DNA of 64,000 bases from Streptomyces sp. B93 (GCF_018070565.1 NZ_JAGPXL010000012.1:124001-188000), one strand, 5' to 3'. Counted from the first letter of the stretch, positions 43,469 to 53,768 are shown. A program made the numbers and translations. The notes: generated from the sequence alone by a model not told the origin.

Positions 43469-44605
43469 TTGATACGGATAGATTCAGTCACCAAGCGGTA
43501 CCCGGACGGCACGGTGGCGGTCGACCGGCTCTCCCTGGAGATACCGGACCGTGCCATCACGGTCCTCGTCGGCCCGTCCGGCTGCGGCAAGACGACCACC
43601 CTGCGCATGATCAACCGGATGGTCGAGCCCAGCGAGGGCACGATCCTCCTGGACGGCACCGACATCCAGCAGCAACCGGTCAACACCCTGCGCCGGTCCA
43701 TGGGTTACGTCATCCAGAACGCCGGTCTCTTCCAGCACCGCACCATCCTCGACAACATCGCCACCGTGCCCCGCCTGCTCGGCTGGAGCAAGCAGAAGGC
43801 CCGCGGCCGGGCCCGCGAACTCATGGAACGCGTCGGCCTCGACGCCTCCCTGGCCCGGCGCTACCCCTACCAGCTCTCCGGCGGCCAGCAGCAACGCGTC
43901 GGCGTGGCCCGGGCGCTCGCCGCCGACCCGCCGGTGCTGCTGATGGACGAACCCTTCTCCGCCGTCGACCCCGTCGTCCGCAAGGGCCTCCAGGACGAAC
44001 TCCTGCGCATCCAGGACGAGCTGGGCAAGACCATCGTCTTCGTCACCCACGACATCGACGAGGCCGTCAAGCTCGGCACCATGGTCGCCGTGATGCGCAC
44101 CGGCGGCCACCTCGCCCAGTTCGCGCCCCCCGCCGAGCTGCTGTCCGACCCCGCCGACGCCTTCGTCGAGGACTTCCTCGGCGCCGACCGCGGCATCCGG
44201 CGGCTGTCCTTCTTCCCCGCCGCCGGACTCGACCTGCTGACCGGGCCGATCGTCGCCGTCGACGCCACCGCCGAGCAGATCGCCGCCCGTACCGCGCCGG
44301 ACGTGCCCTACCTGCTGGTGACCGGCCTCGACGGCCGCCCCCTCGGCTGGAGTGAACCCGGCCGGCTGACCGCCGGGAACATCGACCCGAAGCGGCTGCT
44401 GCCGTGCGGACGGCCCTTCACGGCGGGCACCGACTCGCTGCGCTCCGCCCTCGACTGCGCCGTACTCTCCCCGACCGGCTGGGCCGTCGCCGTCGACACC
44501 GAGGGCCGCGCCGCCGGAGTCGTCTCCCAGCAGGCCATCGGCGAGGCCATCCGCGGCGCCCACGCCGACACCTCCGCCGTCCAGCGCGAGCAGGCCGTCC
44601 GGTGA
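43469..44605 (+). CDS. Osmoprotectant (glycine betaine/choline-type) ABC transporter ATPase
   Basis: A 378-residue ATPase of the OpuCA/ProV type. Walker A is GPSGCGKTTTL (near residue 37), signature LSGGQQQRVGVARAL, Walker B VLLMDEPFSAVDP, and switch His in FVTHDIDE. The C-terminal 130 residues contain one CBS-like region (YLLVTGLDGRPLG, then VDTEGRAAGVVSQQAIGEAI), often used to sense ionic strength. The start appears to be TTG (MIRIDSVTKRY): GAAGGG lies 11 bases upstream and no ATG/GTG occurs at the conserved N-terminus. A GTG at 43434 would add 12 residues. CCGAA/TTCGG around the ribosome site (43450-43464) could form a small hairpin. It is coupled to two permease genes. Confidence 0.9.
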   Translation: MIRIDSVTKRYPDGTVAVDRLSLEIPDRAITVLVGPSGCGKTTTLRMINRMVEPSEGTILLDGTDIQQQPVNTLRRSMGYVIQNAGLFQHRTILDNIATVPRLLGWSKQKARGRARELMERVGLDASLARRYPYQLSGGQQQRVGVARALAADPPVLLMDEPFSAVDPVVRKGLQDELLRIQDELGKTIVFVTHDIDEAVKLGTMVAVMRTGGHLAQFAPPAELLSDPADAFVEDFLGADRGIRRLSFFPAAGLDLLTGPIVAVDATAEQIAARTAPDVPYLLVTGLDGRPLGWSEPGRLTAGNIDPKRLLPCGRPFTAGTDSLRSALDCAVLSPTGWAVAVDTEGRAAGVVSQQAIGEAIRGAHADTSAVQREQAVR

Positions 44606-45279
44606 ACGGCCTGTTCGACATGCCCAGCGATCTCCAGAACAGTTACTGGGGACTGGTCGCGGTGCACCTGCGGGAAGCCCTGCTCCCGGTGCTGGCCGGG
44701 CTGCTGCTGTCGCTGCCGCTCGCCCAGCTGTGCGTACGGCTGCGCTGGCTCTACCCGCCCGTGCTGTGGGTGACGACCGTGCTCTACGCCATCCCGTCGC
44801 TCGCCTTCTTCGTCGTCCTCATCGACTACACCGGCCTGAGCGAACTGACGGTGATGATCCCGCTCGCCGTGTACAGCCTCGTCGTACTGATCCCGGCGAT
44901 CGTGGACGGCGTGCGGTCGGTGCCGCAGGAGACCCTGGCCGCCGCCACCGCCATGGGCTTCGGACCCGTACGGCGCTACCTCCAGGTCCAGCTGCCGATC
45001 GCGGCGCCCGCCATCATCGCCGGGCTGCGGGTCGCGTCCGTCTCCAGCATCTCCCTGGTCAGCGTCGGCATGCTGATCGGCAACGCGGGCGCCCTCGGCA
45101 ACATGCTCAACAGCGGCCTGATCTACAACCAGCCCCGCCTGATCTGGCTCTCCGTCATCGGCACCGCCGTCCTCGCCATCCTCGTGGACGCCCTGCTCAT
45201 CGGCCTGCGGGTGCTTCTCACCCCGTGGATGCCGCGCGGTGGCCGCAAGAACACCCTGGTGAAGGCGGCCTCCCGGTGA
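44602..45279 (+). CDS. Osmoprotectant ABC transporter permease 1 (OpuCB-like)
   Basis: A 225-residue membrane protein with about five to six spans and the binding-protein-dependent transport signature (AAATAMGFGPVRRYLQVQLPIAAPAIIAGLR), which contacts the ATPase. The GTG start overlaps the ATPase stop (GTGA) and the stop overlaps the next permease start, so all three are translationally coupled. It forms half of the channel for a quaternary-amine compatible solute. The specific solute cannot be read. Confidence 0.92.
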   Translation: MNGLFDMPSDLQNSYWGLVAVHLREALLPVLAGLLLSLPLAQLCVRLRWLYPPVLWVTTVLYAIPSLAFFVVLIDYTGLSELTVMIPLAVYSLVVLIPAIVDGVRSVPQETLAAATAMGFGPVRRYLQVQLPIAAPAIIAGLRVASVSSISLVSVGMLIGNAGALGNMLNSGLIYNQPRLIWLSVIGTAVLAILVDALLIGLRVLLTPWMPRGGRKNTLVKAASR

Positions 45280-45944
45280 ACCTCCTCAACCACATCGACG
45301 CCTTCTTCAGCGACAGCGCCCACTGGGAGGGCTACGACGGCATCCCCACCCGCGTCCTGGAACACATCCAGTACACGCTGATGGCGCTCGGCATGGCCGC
45401 CGCCGTGGGACTGCCCATCGGCCTGGTCACGGGGCACACCGGACGCGGCGGCAACACCCTCGCCCTCGTCGCCACCGCCGCCCGCGCGCTGCCCAGCTTC
45501 GGCCTGATGGTGCTGATGTTCATCCTGATCGGGCTCGGCATGGCACCGGTGATGATCCCCCTGGTGGTGCTCGCCGTCCCGCCCATCCTGGTCACCACCT
45601 ACGAGGCGATGCGCTCCGTCGACCCCGCCCCGGTGGACGCCGCCCGCGGCATGGGCATGGCCGAGGCCGAGGTGCTGTTCCGGGTCGAGGTGCCGATGGC
45701 GCTGCCGCTCATCCTGAGCGGACTGCGCACGGCGGCCATCCAGATCGTCTCCACGGCCACCATCGCCGCGTACGTCAGCTTCGGCGGCCTCGGCCGCTAC
45801 ATCATCGACGGCCTCTACCAGCGCGACTACGAGAAGACCGTCGGCGGCGCCACCCTGGTCGCCGTGATGGCCCTGGCCACCCTCGGCGTCTTCTGGGCGG
45901 TGGCTCGGCTGACGGTCTCCCCCGGGGTGCGCCGCGGCGGCTGA
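45276..45944 (+). CDS. Osmoprotectant ABC transporter permease 2 (OpuCD-like)
   Basis: A 222-residue permease with five to six membrane spans and the docking loop AARGMGMAEAEVLFRVEVPMALPLILSGLR. It begins with GTG inside the stop of permease 1. It completes the ATPase-permease-permease operon, but the substrate-binding protein gene of this type lies 4.7 kb further on (50637), beyond an oppositely oriented conservon. The stop is six bases from the convergent cvnD stop. Confidence 0.92.
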   Translation: MNLLNHIDAFFSDSAHWEGYDGIPTRVLEHIQYTLMALGMAAAVGLPIGLVTGHTGRGGNTLALVATAARALPSFGLMVLMFILIGLGMAPVMIPLVVLAVPPILVTTYEAMRSVDPAPVDAARGMGMAEAEVLFRVEVPMALPLILSGLRTAAIQIVSTATIAAYVSFGGLGRYIIDGLYQRDYEKTVGGATLVAVMALATLGVFWAVARLTVSPGVRRGG

Positions 45945-45950
45945 CGGTTC

Positions 45951-46550
45951 TCAGCCTTCGGTGCGGGCCAGCGCCTGTTCGAGTACGACGAGCAGCGCGT
46001 CCCGCACCGAGCCGCGTTCCCGGGCGTCGAAGACCAGCACCGGGACGCCCTCGGACACGTCGAGCGCCCAGCGGACCTCCTCCAGCTGGTGCTCGACCTT
46101 CCCGTCGAAGGCGTTGATCGCCACGGCGAACGGGACGCCCTTGTGCTCGAAGTAGTCCACGGCGGCGTAACAGTCGTCCAGGCGCCGGGTGTCGACGATG
46201 ACCAGCGCGCCCACCGCGCCCTCGACGATGTCGTCCCACATGAACCCGAACCGCTCCTGGCCGGGCGTGCCGAACAGGTACAGCTTCAGCGTCGGGTCGA
46301 TGGTGATGCAGCCGAAGTCCATCGCCACCGTGGTGGTGGACTTGCGCGGGGTGAGCGACAGGTCGTCCACGCCCGCCGCGACCTCGGTGATGGCGGCCTC
46401 GGTGGTCAGCGGCTCGATCTCGGAGATCGCCCCGACGGCCGTGGTCTTGCCGACCCCGAAGCCGCCCGCGATCACCAGCTTCACCGGCAGCGGCGGTCGT
46501 ACGGCCGTTCCGGCGGCCGTGCCGCGGGCCAGTGGTTCAGTCGGTGTCAC
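45951..46550 (-). CDS. cvnD: Conservon GTP-binding protein (CvnD)
   Basis: A 199-residue Ras-like small GTPase of the bacterial conservon type. P-loop GGFGVGKTTAVGA, switch-region FGTPGQERF, and base-recognition NAFD in place of the usual NKxD. An N-terminal Pro/Ala-rich tail of about 20 residues precedes the domain. GTG 46550 lies within the 3' end of cvnC (overlap of 14 bases), so the two are coupled. In Streptomyces, CvnA-D assemble a membrane-associated complex resembling eukaryotic G-protein signalling and affect development and antibiotic production. It is last in the cvnA-B-C-D operon, read leftward. Confidence 0.93.
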   Translation of the reverse strand: MTPTEPLARGTAAGTAVRPPLPVKLVIAGGFGVGKTTAVGAISEIEPLTTEAAITEVAAGVDDLSLTPRKSTTTVAMDFGCITIDPTLKLYLFGTPGQERFGFMWDDIVEGAVGALVIVDTRRLDDCYAAVDYFEHKGVPFAVAINAFDGKVEHQLEEVRWALDVSEGVPVLVFDARERGSVRDALLVVLEQALARTEG

Positions 46551-46986
46551 GGAGTACCCCCCGGGAGTCGGGGATGGCGCGGAGGCCATCGATAACCCTT
46601 CGCAGGACGGACGCGTCATGGGTGTCGGCGGTGTCGGGCACATGGACCGCCAACTGCCCCGCGGCACGCAGGTCCTCGGCGAGGACCCGCACCACGTTCA
46701 GGTGCAGCCGCAGCCGGGCGGCCAGTTCCGCGATGGACTGCGGCTGCCTGCAAGCGGCAACGATGTCGTGCCGTTCGAAGGCGAGCCGGTCCAGCGCGAC
46801 CAGACCCGCGGCGGTGGCGACCACCTGGGTCTCGACGGGGATCGGTGGACCGGTCGCGGTGCCCGCCACCCGCCCGGCGGTGAGCAGGAACGGCCGTACG
46901 GCGGGGACCGGAGCGACCGGCTCGGCGCCGGGGGACGACGGCAGACCGTCCCTTCCGGCGCCGCCCGGGATACGGTCGTCCGCCAT
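46537..46986 (-). CDS. cvnC: Conservon DUF742 protein (CvnC)
   Basis: A 149-residue protein with the DUF742 domain: VRPFLLTAGRVAG, then ETQVVAT, then a winged-helix-like region QSIAELAARLRLHLNVVRVLAEDL ending in AAGQLAVHVP. The last pattern looks like a helix-turn-helix, though CvnC is usually considered part of the cytoplasmic signalling complex with CvnB and CvnD. ATG 46986. A 47-base gap separates it from cvnB, and it overlaps cvnD at the 3' end. Confidence 0.92.
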   Translation of the reverse strand: MADDRIPGGAGRDGLPSSPGAEPVAPVPAVRPFLLTAGRVAGTATGPPIPVETQVVATAAGLVALDRLAFERHDIVAACRQPQSIAELAARLRLHLNVVRVLAEDLRAAGQLAVHVPDTADTHDASVLRRVIDGLRAIPDSRGVLRDTD

Positions 46987-47033
46987 GACTCGTTCTTCTC
47001 TTTCTCTCTCGGCGCTCGGCCCAGTGCCTCGCG

Positions 47034-47513
47034 TCAGCCCGTCGACGGGACGCCGACGGTGTTCTTCAGCTCCAGTACCAGCTGCGGGCTGAGCGCGGCA
47101 CCGGCGCGGTTGGCGAACAGGGTCATCTCGTAGGCGATGTTGCCCAGCTTGGCCTCCTTGTCGGCGACCACGCCGAGCACGGCGCCGCTGCCGATCGCGG
47201 AGACCAGGACGTGGCCGCCCTCCAGATCGATGATGACCTTGTTGAGGGCGCCCAGGCCGTAGTTGCCGGAGGCACCGGCGGCCAGGCTGGTCAGACCCGA
47301 GACGATCGCGGCCAGCCGCTCGGAGTGCGCCCGCTCACGCAGCTGCGCCACCGCGATGAGCAGACCGTCGGAGGACACGGCGATGGCGTCCACGACACCG
47401 GCGGTCTCCGTCGCGAAACGGTTCAGCAGCCAGGTGAAGTCGGCCGCGGCGGCCCGCAGCTCCTCCGGTGTGGTGCCGCCTCCCGTGGAAGTGTCACCTG
47501 TCGACGTGCTCAC
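47034..47513 (-). CDS. cvnB: Conservon roadblock/LC7 protein (CvnB)
   Basis: A 159-residue roadblock/LC7-domain protein (FTWLLNRFATETAGVVDAIAVSSDGLLIAVA, then YGLGALNKVIIDLEGGHVLVSAIGSGAVLGVVAD), the fold that acts on Ras-like GTPases, here CvnD. The N-terminal 17 residues are Ser/Thr/Gly-rich and disordered. The GTG start overlaps the cvnA stop as GTGA. Confidence 0.93.
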   Translation of the reverse strand: MSTSTGDTSTGGGTTPEELRAAAADFTWLLNRFATETAGVVDAIAVSSDGLLIAVAQLRERAHSERLAAIVSGLTSLAAGASGNYGLGALNKVIIDLEGGHVLVSAIGSGAVLGVVADKEAKLGNIAYEMTLFANRAGAALSPQLVLELKNTVGVPSTG

Positions 47514-50398
47514 TGCTCCGCTCCTTCCGGGAGGTTGTTCCTGCCGTGGTCCGGCGTGCGCGGTTCCTGCGCGCGCTCCGCCGCCGCACGGACGTCGGGG
47601 GTGTCGGGCCGCTGGGGCGCGGCGTGGCTTCCGGTGTCGCTGTCGAGATGCGCCCGCGCCACCGCCGCCTCGAACTCCTCCAGCGCGTCGCGGACGGCCG
47701 CGGCGTCGGCGGGCGGGGCGGACTTGAGCAGCGCCTGCCGCTCGGCCTCGGAGACCGACGTCGTACGCAGCGTGGCCCCCCGCACCCGACGGCGCAACGG
47801 ACGCGCGCCACCGGCACCGGGGTCGGCGTCGGCCTCGCCGTTCCTCGCCTTCGGGATGAACGCCGCGTCGTCCGCCGGTGCCGGGTCGTGCCGCGGAACC
47901 CGCCGGGGGAGCGGACCGGGGGCGTCGTCGGACCCTGCCCCGGCTCCCGGCGCCGACCCCCTCGCCGACGCGGACCCGCCGCCCGGGGCCGACCCGCTCT
48001 CCGCGGCGTACCCGCCGACCGGTGCGGAGCCGCTCTCCAGGGCGGACCGGCCGGCGGGGGCGGAACCGCCCGTCGGGTCGGCCGTTCTCCGGGGCAGGGG
48101 CGGGGCGGCGGCTCCGGCGTTCGCCCCGCCCTCGGGGGCGTATGCCGTGCGGGGGGCGGCCCCGTTGCCTGCCGGGGCCTCGGTACGGGCACCGGTCGCG
48201 GTCTCGGCCTCGGTCACGCTCTCGGTCCCGTCCTGCGACTCGGCCCTGCTCTGCGACTCCGCCCGGTCCTGCGACTCCGCCCGGTCCTGCGACCCCGCTC
48301 TGTTCTGCGACTCCGCCCTGTTCTGCGGTGCGGCCAGGCGCTGCGAGCCGGACCCCTCGCCCGTCCCCGCCCCGGACGCACCGGTCAAGGCCTTCGCCCC
48401 GGCGCCGGACCCGGCGCCCGTCGCGGCCGGTGCCGTCAGCGCGCCCATCCCCGTGGGCATGACCAGCAGCAGCGTCGACGGGATCGTCACCTCGGCCGTC
48501 ACACCGCCGCCCCGGGTGCGGGACAGCACGACCCCGATCTCCCAGCGGCGCGCCAACGTACCCACCACGAACAGGCCCAGCACCTTCGTGGGGACGAGGT
48601 CGAGCCGCTCGCGTCGGATCAGCCGGGCGTTCTCCTCGTCCAGCCGCTCGGGGCTCATGCCGAGGCCGTGGTCGGCGATGGTGATCGTGGCGTCCTGGCC
48701 GGACGGCCCGCCGCTGCGCACCGTCACCTCGACGGGGCTGCCCGCGGGCGAGAACGACACCGCGTTCTCCAGGAGTTCGGCCACCATCAGCGTCAGGTCG
48801 CCGACGATGTCGGGCTCGACCATGATCTCGGCCCCGGCGTGCAACTCGACGCGCTGGTAGCCCTCGATCTGCCCGAGCGCGGCCCGTACCACGTTGGTGA
48901 GTTCGACGGGCCCGGAGCCGAGCACGGTCTCGCGGATACCCGCGAGCAGCATCAGACTGTCGGCGTTGCGGCGCAGCCGGACCGCGATGTGGTCGATGCT
49001 GTACAGGCGTTCCAGCAGCGCCGGGTCGGTCTCGCCGCGCTCCACCGCGTCGATGAGCGCCAGCTGCCGGGTGGTGAGGTTGCTGACCCGGCGTCCGACG
49101 TTGCCGAACATCTCGGCGACGTTACGGCGGCTGAGCACCTGGCGTTCCAGCAGCGCGGCGGCGGTGCTCTGGACGTGGTTGAAGGCGTCGGCGAGGTCAC
49201 CGATCTCGTCGCGCGCGGTGACCGGCACCTCGCGCAGCCGGGGCGGCGCGTCGTCCTCGGTGTCGTCGTCGGCGACCCGGGCCAGCTCCCGCCCGGCCAC
49301 CTCGGCGACCTGCCGGGCCGCGCCGGTCAGCGCCTGCACCGGCCGCACCACGGAGCGCCGTACGACGACGGAGAAGGCGAGCCACAGCACGAAGCCGAAC
49401 ACGGCGCTGCCCAGCAGCCATCCGGCGTTCCACCAGGCGTCGTTCGAGGCGCCGTCGGCGCGGTCGGCGATCTGGTCGATGAGGGAGGCGGTGATCTCCA
49501 GCCGGGTCTGTGCCTGCTGGCGGTAGGCGGGGTAGGCGGCGAGCGCGGAGGTGAACTTCTCGCGGATCTCGTCGGGCGTCCCGGCCTGGAGGTTGCTGGG
49601 GTCGATCTGGAGTTCGGCGTACTGCCGGACGATGGTGGCCTGCGCGGCGCTGTGCTCGATGCCGCGCAGCTCCGCCGTCTGCTCCTCGCTCGCGAACCGG
49701 GCGAACCGTTCGGCCTGGTGGGTGTAGACGTCGTAGGAGCCGACCGCGCTGATGAACTCGATGAGGGCGTTGGAGTCGCCGGTCGTCGCCGAGAACACGC
49801 TGGTCTCGAAGGCGCTGTGGGCGGCGTCGGCGCGCAGCAGCGAGTCGAGCAGGTTGCCGGTGTAGGTGGTCGCCAGCGGTGCGGTGCGGTCGAGGCCCAG
49901 ACCGTCGATGAGTCCCTTGGCGGCGCCCGTGTAGGCGGGGTCGATGTTGTCGGCGGGCAGATAGCCCTGCGCGATCGTCGCGCGCAGGCTGTCGAGGCCG
50001 CTGACCTCCCTCAGCGCCTGTGCCTCGGTGGCCGGGAGCCGGTCGCCGAAGGTCTCGCGGACCTTCTCCACCTGGGCGTCGACGGCCTTCTGGGCGTCGC
50101 GGTAGCCGCTGGCGGAGGGCTGGGTGCCGGGGCCCGCCGCCTCGTACCGCACGGACAGCAGGATGGCCTGCTGGTGTTCCGTCGCGATCCGGTCGACCAG
50201 TTCGGCGACCTGGATGCTGTCCCGGACCAGCCGGGCCGAGTCCGCCGCGTCCCGTGCCTGTGCCACCTGGTCTGCGATGAGATAGGCGAGCAGCGCGGCG
50301 AGGCCCGCGAGCGGCACGCCCACCAGCACGTTGAGTTTGCGGCGGAACGGCCAGCGGTCGGCGAAGCCGCGCAGTCCGCGCCGCTCGTTCGTGGACAC
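47510..50398 (-). CDS. cvnA: Conservon sensor histidine kinase with nitrate/nitrite-sensor-type domain (CvnA)
   Basis: A 962-residue sensor, long for the family. A membrane span near residues 22-44 is followed by an extracellular NIT-type helical domain of about 270 residues (HQQAILLSVRYEA region), a second span near 320-340, HAMP, a dimerisation region (RRNVAEMFGNVGRRV to RQLALIDAVE) and a kinase ATPase domain (LLENAVSFSP, DHGLGM, GLFVVGTLARRW). The last 320 residues are disordered, Ala/Gly/Pro-rich, with six hexapeptide repeats (consensus Q-D-R-A-E-S). The usual H-box is not obvious; a His lies in SIDHIAVRLRRNAD. GTG 50398 follows AAGGAGGCCTG. First gene of cvnA-D. Confidence 0.92.
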   Translation of the reverse strand: MSTNERRGLRGFADRWPFRRKLNVLVGVPLAGLAALLAYLIADQVAQARDAADSARLVRDSIQVAELVDRIATEHQQAILLSVRYEAAGPGTQPSASGYRDAQKAVDAQVEKVRETFGDRLPATEAQALREVSGLDSLRATIAQGYLPADNIDPAYTGAAKGLIDGLGLDRTAPLATTYTGNLLDSLLRADAAHSAFETSVFSATTGDSNALIEFISAVGSYDVYTHQAERFARFASEEQTAELRGIEHSAAQATIVRQYAELQIDPSNLQAGTPDEIREKFTSALAAYPAYRQQAQTRLEITASLIDQIADRADGASNDAWWNAGWLLGSAVFGFVLWLAFSVVVRRSVVRPVQALTGAARQVAEVAGRELARVADDDTEDDAPPRLREVPVTARDEIGDLADAFNHVQSTAAALLERQVLSRRNVAEMFGNVGRRVSNLTTRQLALIDAVERGETDPALLERLYSIDHIAVRLRRNADSLMLLAGIRETVLGSGPVELTNVVRAALGQIEGYQRVELHAGAEIMVEPDIVGDLTLMVAELLENAVSFSPAGSPVEVTVRSGGPSGQDATITIADHGLGMSPERLDEENARLIRRERLDLVPTKVLGLFVVGTLARRWEIGVVLSRTRGGGVTAEVTIPSTLLLVMPTGMGALTAPAATGAGSGAGAKALTGASGAGTGEGSGSQRLAAPQNRAESQNRAGSQDRAESQDRAESQSRAESQDGTESVTEAETATGARTEAPAGNGAAPRTAYAPEGGANAGAAAPPLPRRTADPTGGSAPAGRSALESGSAPVGGYAAESGSAPGGGSASARGSAPGAGAGSDDAPGPLPRRVPRHDPAPADDAAFIPKARNGEADADPGAGGARPLRRRVRGATLRTTSVSEAERQALLKSAPPADAAAVRDALEEFEAAVARAHLDSDTGSHAAPQRPDTPDVRAAAERAQEPRTPDHGRNNLPEGAEQ
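48218..48325. repeat. Six 18-bp tandem repeats within cvnA
   Basis: Six in-frame copies of an 18-bp unit encode QNRAES, QNRAGS, QDRAES, QDRAES, QSRAES and QDGTES in the cytoplasmic tail of CvnA. The units are contiguous and diverge at single positions. Such tracts change copy number easily by slippage without breaking the frame. Confidence 0.9.
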
Positions 50399-50636
50399 CA
50401 GGCCTCCTTCATGGGGGTGTCGCGAGTGGCCGGAGGTCAACAGCGGGGAGACTATCGTCTCTTGTGATGATCGATCACCACGGGAAGTCAAGAATCCGTT
50501 ACAACCTGCTCGCTCCCGATCGACGCCAATTGGTGACCCGGCTGCACTTGACTGACCGAGAAAGACCTGGATTGGATCAGTTGACGGCACGCACGACCGC
50601 CCCGCACACCAACTCGACGGCCCCGGAACGGGAATT
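50399..50636. promoter_or_regulatory. Divergent promoter region between cvnA and the osmoprotectant-binding gene
   Basis: This 238-base gap is AT-richer than its neighbours and must carry promoters in both directions. A GGGAGACTATCGTCTC tract at 50450-50465 has partial dyad symmetry (GAGAC..GTCTC-like arms), and TGATGATCGATCA follows at 50465-50477. No -35/-10 pair is clear enough to call. No gene is supported here. Confidence 0.4.
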
Positions 50637-51596
50637 GTGACTTCTACAGTGAAGAGCAGCTGGTCCATCACGAGACACCGCGGCGTGGCAGCCCTGGCGT
50701 TCGCCCTCACCGCGGCGCTCGTCGCGGGCTGTGGTTCCTCCGACGACACGAGCGACAACCCGCTGGCGGAGGACAAGGCGGACGGCAGCCAGGTCGTCGT
50801 CGGCTCGAACAACTTCGCCGAGAGCATCCTGCTCGCCGACATCTACGGCGAGGCCCTCAAGGCCAAGGGCATCGAGGTCACCTACAAGCCCAACATAGGC
50901 AGCCGGGAGACGACCTACGGGCTGCTGAAGAACGGCACGATCACCGTGCTGCCGGAGTACAACGGCTCGCTGCTCGCCTACCTCGACCCCGAGGCGGAGC
51001 AGAAGTCGGTCGAGGCGGTGAACGCCGCGGTCAAGGCCAAGCTCGACGCCAAGCTGACGCTGCTCGACTCCTCGCCCGCCGAGGACAAGGACTCGGTGTC
51101 GATCAACGCCGAGACGGCCGCGAAGTACGGCCTCACCGGGGAGTCCACGCTCGCCGACCTGAAGGACATCGCCCCCGAGCTGGTCATCGGCGGTTCGCCG
51201 GAGTTCCAGACCCGGCACCAGGGCCTGGTCGGCCTGGAGAAGGAGTACGGGCTCAAGTTCAAGTCCTTCAAGGCGCTCGACGCGGGCGGGCCGCTCACGC
51301 AGGCCGCACTGACGAAGAACACCGTGCAGGCAGCGGACATCTTCACCACGGACCCGACCATCACCAAGGAGAAGTTCGTCGTCCTCCAGGACCCGAAGAA
51401 CCTCTTCGGGTTCGCCAACGTGACCCCGCTGGTCCACAAGAGCGACCTGCCCCAGAAGGGCATCGACGCGCTCAACGCGGTCTCCGCCAAGCTCGACACC
51501 AAGACGCTGCTGGACCTGGACTCGCAGGTGCAGCTGGAGAACAAGGACCCGCTGGACGTGGCCAAGGCCTGGCTGAACTCCGTCGGTCTGGACTGA
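50637..51596 (+). CDS. Osmoprotectant-binding lipoprotein of an OpuC-type ABC transporter
   Basis: A 319-residue substrate-binding lipoprotein. Signal peptide with lipobox LVAGC (Cys near residue 33), then an OpuAC-type domain: VVVGSNNFAESILLADIYGEALKAKG, NIGSRETTYGLLKNGTITVLPEYNGSLLAYL and KFVVLQDPKNLFGFANVTPLVH. This family binds glycine betaine, choline, carnitine or proline betaine outside the membrane. The cognate ATPase and permeases are most likely those at 43469-45944 on the same strand, separated by the conservon. The start is GTG 50637 with GGGAA upstream; GTG 50649 is also possible. A strong hairpin terminator follows 17 bases after the stop. Confidence 0.92.
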   Translation: MTSTVKSSWSITRHRGVAALAFALTAALVAGCGSSDDTSDNPLAEDKADGSQVVVGSNNFAESILLADIYGEALKAKGIEVTYKPNIGSRETTYGLLKNGTITVLPEYNGSLLAYLDPEAEQKSVEAVNAAVKAKLDAKLTLLDSSPAEDKDSVSINAETAAKYGLTGESTLADLKDIAPELVIGGSPEFQTRHQGLVGLEKEYGLKFKSFKALDAGGPLTQAALTKNTVQAADIFTTDPTITKEKFVVLQDPKNLFGFANVTPLVHKSDLPQKGIDALNAVSAKLDTKTLLDLDSQVQLENKDPLDVAKAWLNSVGLD

Positions 51597-51612
51597 CCGC
51601 CCTCGCGGCTCA

Positions 51613-51654
51613 CGCGATGTGGGCGCCCCCGGTCACGGGGGCGCCCACATCGCG
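51613..51654 (+). terminator. Perfect 19-bp hairpin terminator after the osmoprotectant-binding gene
   Basis: A 19-base arm (51613-51631) pairs exactly with 51636-51654 around a GTCA loop, with TTT immediately after. It begins 17 bases after the binding-protein stop and isolates it from the subtilisin gene. Confidence 0.9.
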
Positions 51655-51920
51655 TTTCGCGTGTCCGGGGAGCTGAACGGCACGCGTATTCAAAGCGGAC
51701 AACCTCGGTCAACCGGCTGACATCGAGGGTCAGTTCCCGGCCGGATCGAGGGTTTCCCCCGTATCCCGACCAGTAACCCCTTGCCTATCGTTCGGTCACA
51801 GCCGGCCCACAGAGAGCAACCCCACCGGGACGGCTTCGCACCAACTCCCCTCCGCTTCGACGACGAAGCGACCGACCGCCGCTCCGCGCTGCCCGGAGCA
51901 CGGCCACGAAGGGCAAGACC
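51655..51920 (+). other. Non-coding leader of the subtilisin gene
   Basis: With the preceding hairpin this makes a 324-base stretch without a gene. It should contain the subtilisin promoter. A TTGCCTATCG stretch near 51781 and AT-richer sequence before it are candidates, but no consensus promoter can be named. AGGGCAAG (51911-51918) is the ribosome-binding site of the subtilisin. Confidence 0.45.
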
Positions 51921-53744
<1,824 letters not shown>

Positions 53745-53768
53745 CGCTTCTTCGAGGGCTCCCCGAGC

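Noticed and set aside
48218-48325. Possible CRISPR or regulatory repeat in cvnA
   Set aside because: The units are in frame, 18 bp, contiguous and encode a hexapeptide in a disordered protein tail.
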